The position numbers were made by a program, and so were the translations under genes. From Candidatus Iainarchaeum sp. (GTDB lineage: Archaea > Micrarchaeota > Micrarchaeia > Anstonellales > Bilamarchaeaceae), in assembly GCA_028714395.1 (NCBI GenBank), contig JAQTMJ010000064.1, positions 1 to 5,326 of the forward strand: a stretch of DNA of 5,326 nucleotides, written 5' to 3'. Positions 5,293 through 5,326 of this stretch are shown piece by piece. The notes below the pieces were generated by a model. It searched no databases. It saw only the letters and a list, made by a program, of their open reading frames with translations, and was not told where the DNA came from. Position 1 is the first letter of the stretch. Each line of letters opens with the position of its first letter.

Positions 5293-5308
5293 AAGTGGGG
5301 TTATAGAG

Positions 5309-5325
5309 AGATCGGAAGAGCGTCG
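5309..5325 (+). other. Illumina adapter sequence (contamination at contig end)
   Basis: AGATCGGAAGAGCGTCG matches the first 17 bases of the standard TruSeq-type adapter read-through sequence; the final base, G, departs from it. A 17-base match at the very end of a window is not expected by chance. This stretch is not genomic. Confidence 0.93.
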
Positions 5326-5326
5326 G

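Noticed and set aside
5212..5300. Possible tRNA or other structured RNA in the terminal inverted repeat
   Set aside because: No acceptor stem, anticodon arm and T-arm combination could be laid out; a loosely T-loop-like GGGTTAATCC on the minus strand has no matching partners.
5207..5308. Open minus-strand frame from the contig end to a TAG at 5207-5209, as a possible gene tail
   Set aside because: Only about 33 codons, partly made of the inverted repeat and reaching the adapter; that length without a stop is easily due to chance.
1..5326. CRISPR array, transposase, toxin-antitoxin or defence genes
   Set aside because: No spaced direct repeats and no matching protein motifs were seen on either strand.

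Overview
The window looks archaeal. The clearest markers are an RNA polymerase subunit K gene (RpoK/Rpb6 family), a class I lysyl-tRNA synthetase, TATA-like boxes about 25 nt upstream of likely transcription starts, GTG/GGTGG-type ribosome binding sites, and extracytoplasmic proteins dense in N-glycosylation sequons (N-X-S/T). Arg AGG/AGA and Ile ATA codons are common and base composition is close to even. I cannot place the lineage. An uncultured archaeon from a metagenome or single-cell assembly is likely, because the last bases match an Illumina sequencing adapter.

Layout. Positions 1-1483 (minus) hold lysS, intact at its N-terminus and cut at its C-terminus by the window edge. An 85-bp divergent intergenic region (1484-1568) has one near-palindromic TATA element that could serve both lysS and the next gene. 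Positions 1569-2585 (plus) encode a predicted lipoprotein with a glycosylatable linker, a CARDB-like domain and a C-terminal beta-sandwich. A hairpin and a T-rich stretch follow. A new promoter then drives a two-gene unit: 2715-3671 (membrane-anchored FN3 plus two Ig-like domains) and 3668-4342 (membrane-anchored, sequon-rich, possibly LolA-like). These two overlap by 4 bp (GTGA). Next come two minus-strand genes: a two-helix membrane protein with a bacterial PH (bPH2/YdbS-type) domain (4549-5106), then rpoK (4302-4514). The rpoK 3' end overlaps the 3' end of the 3668-4342 gene by 41 bp. Positions 5107-5308 are noncoding as far as I can see and contain an imperfect inverted repeat. Positions 5309-5325 are adapter sequence.

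How the genes fit together. lysS and rpoK are housekeeping genes at the two sides. Between them lie three consecutive plus-strand genes, all predicted to be exported, membrane-tethered at the N-terminus, rich in sequons and mostly built of beta-sandwich modules. This is a plausible cell-surface module, but its function is unknown and no catalytic site is visible. I see no CRISPR array, tRNA, rRNA, transposase or defence gene.
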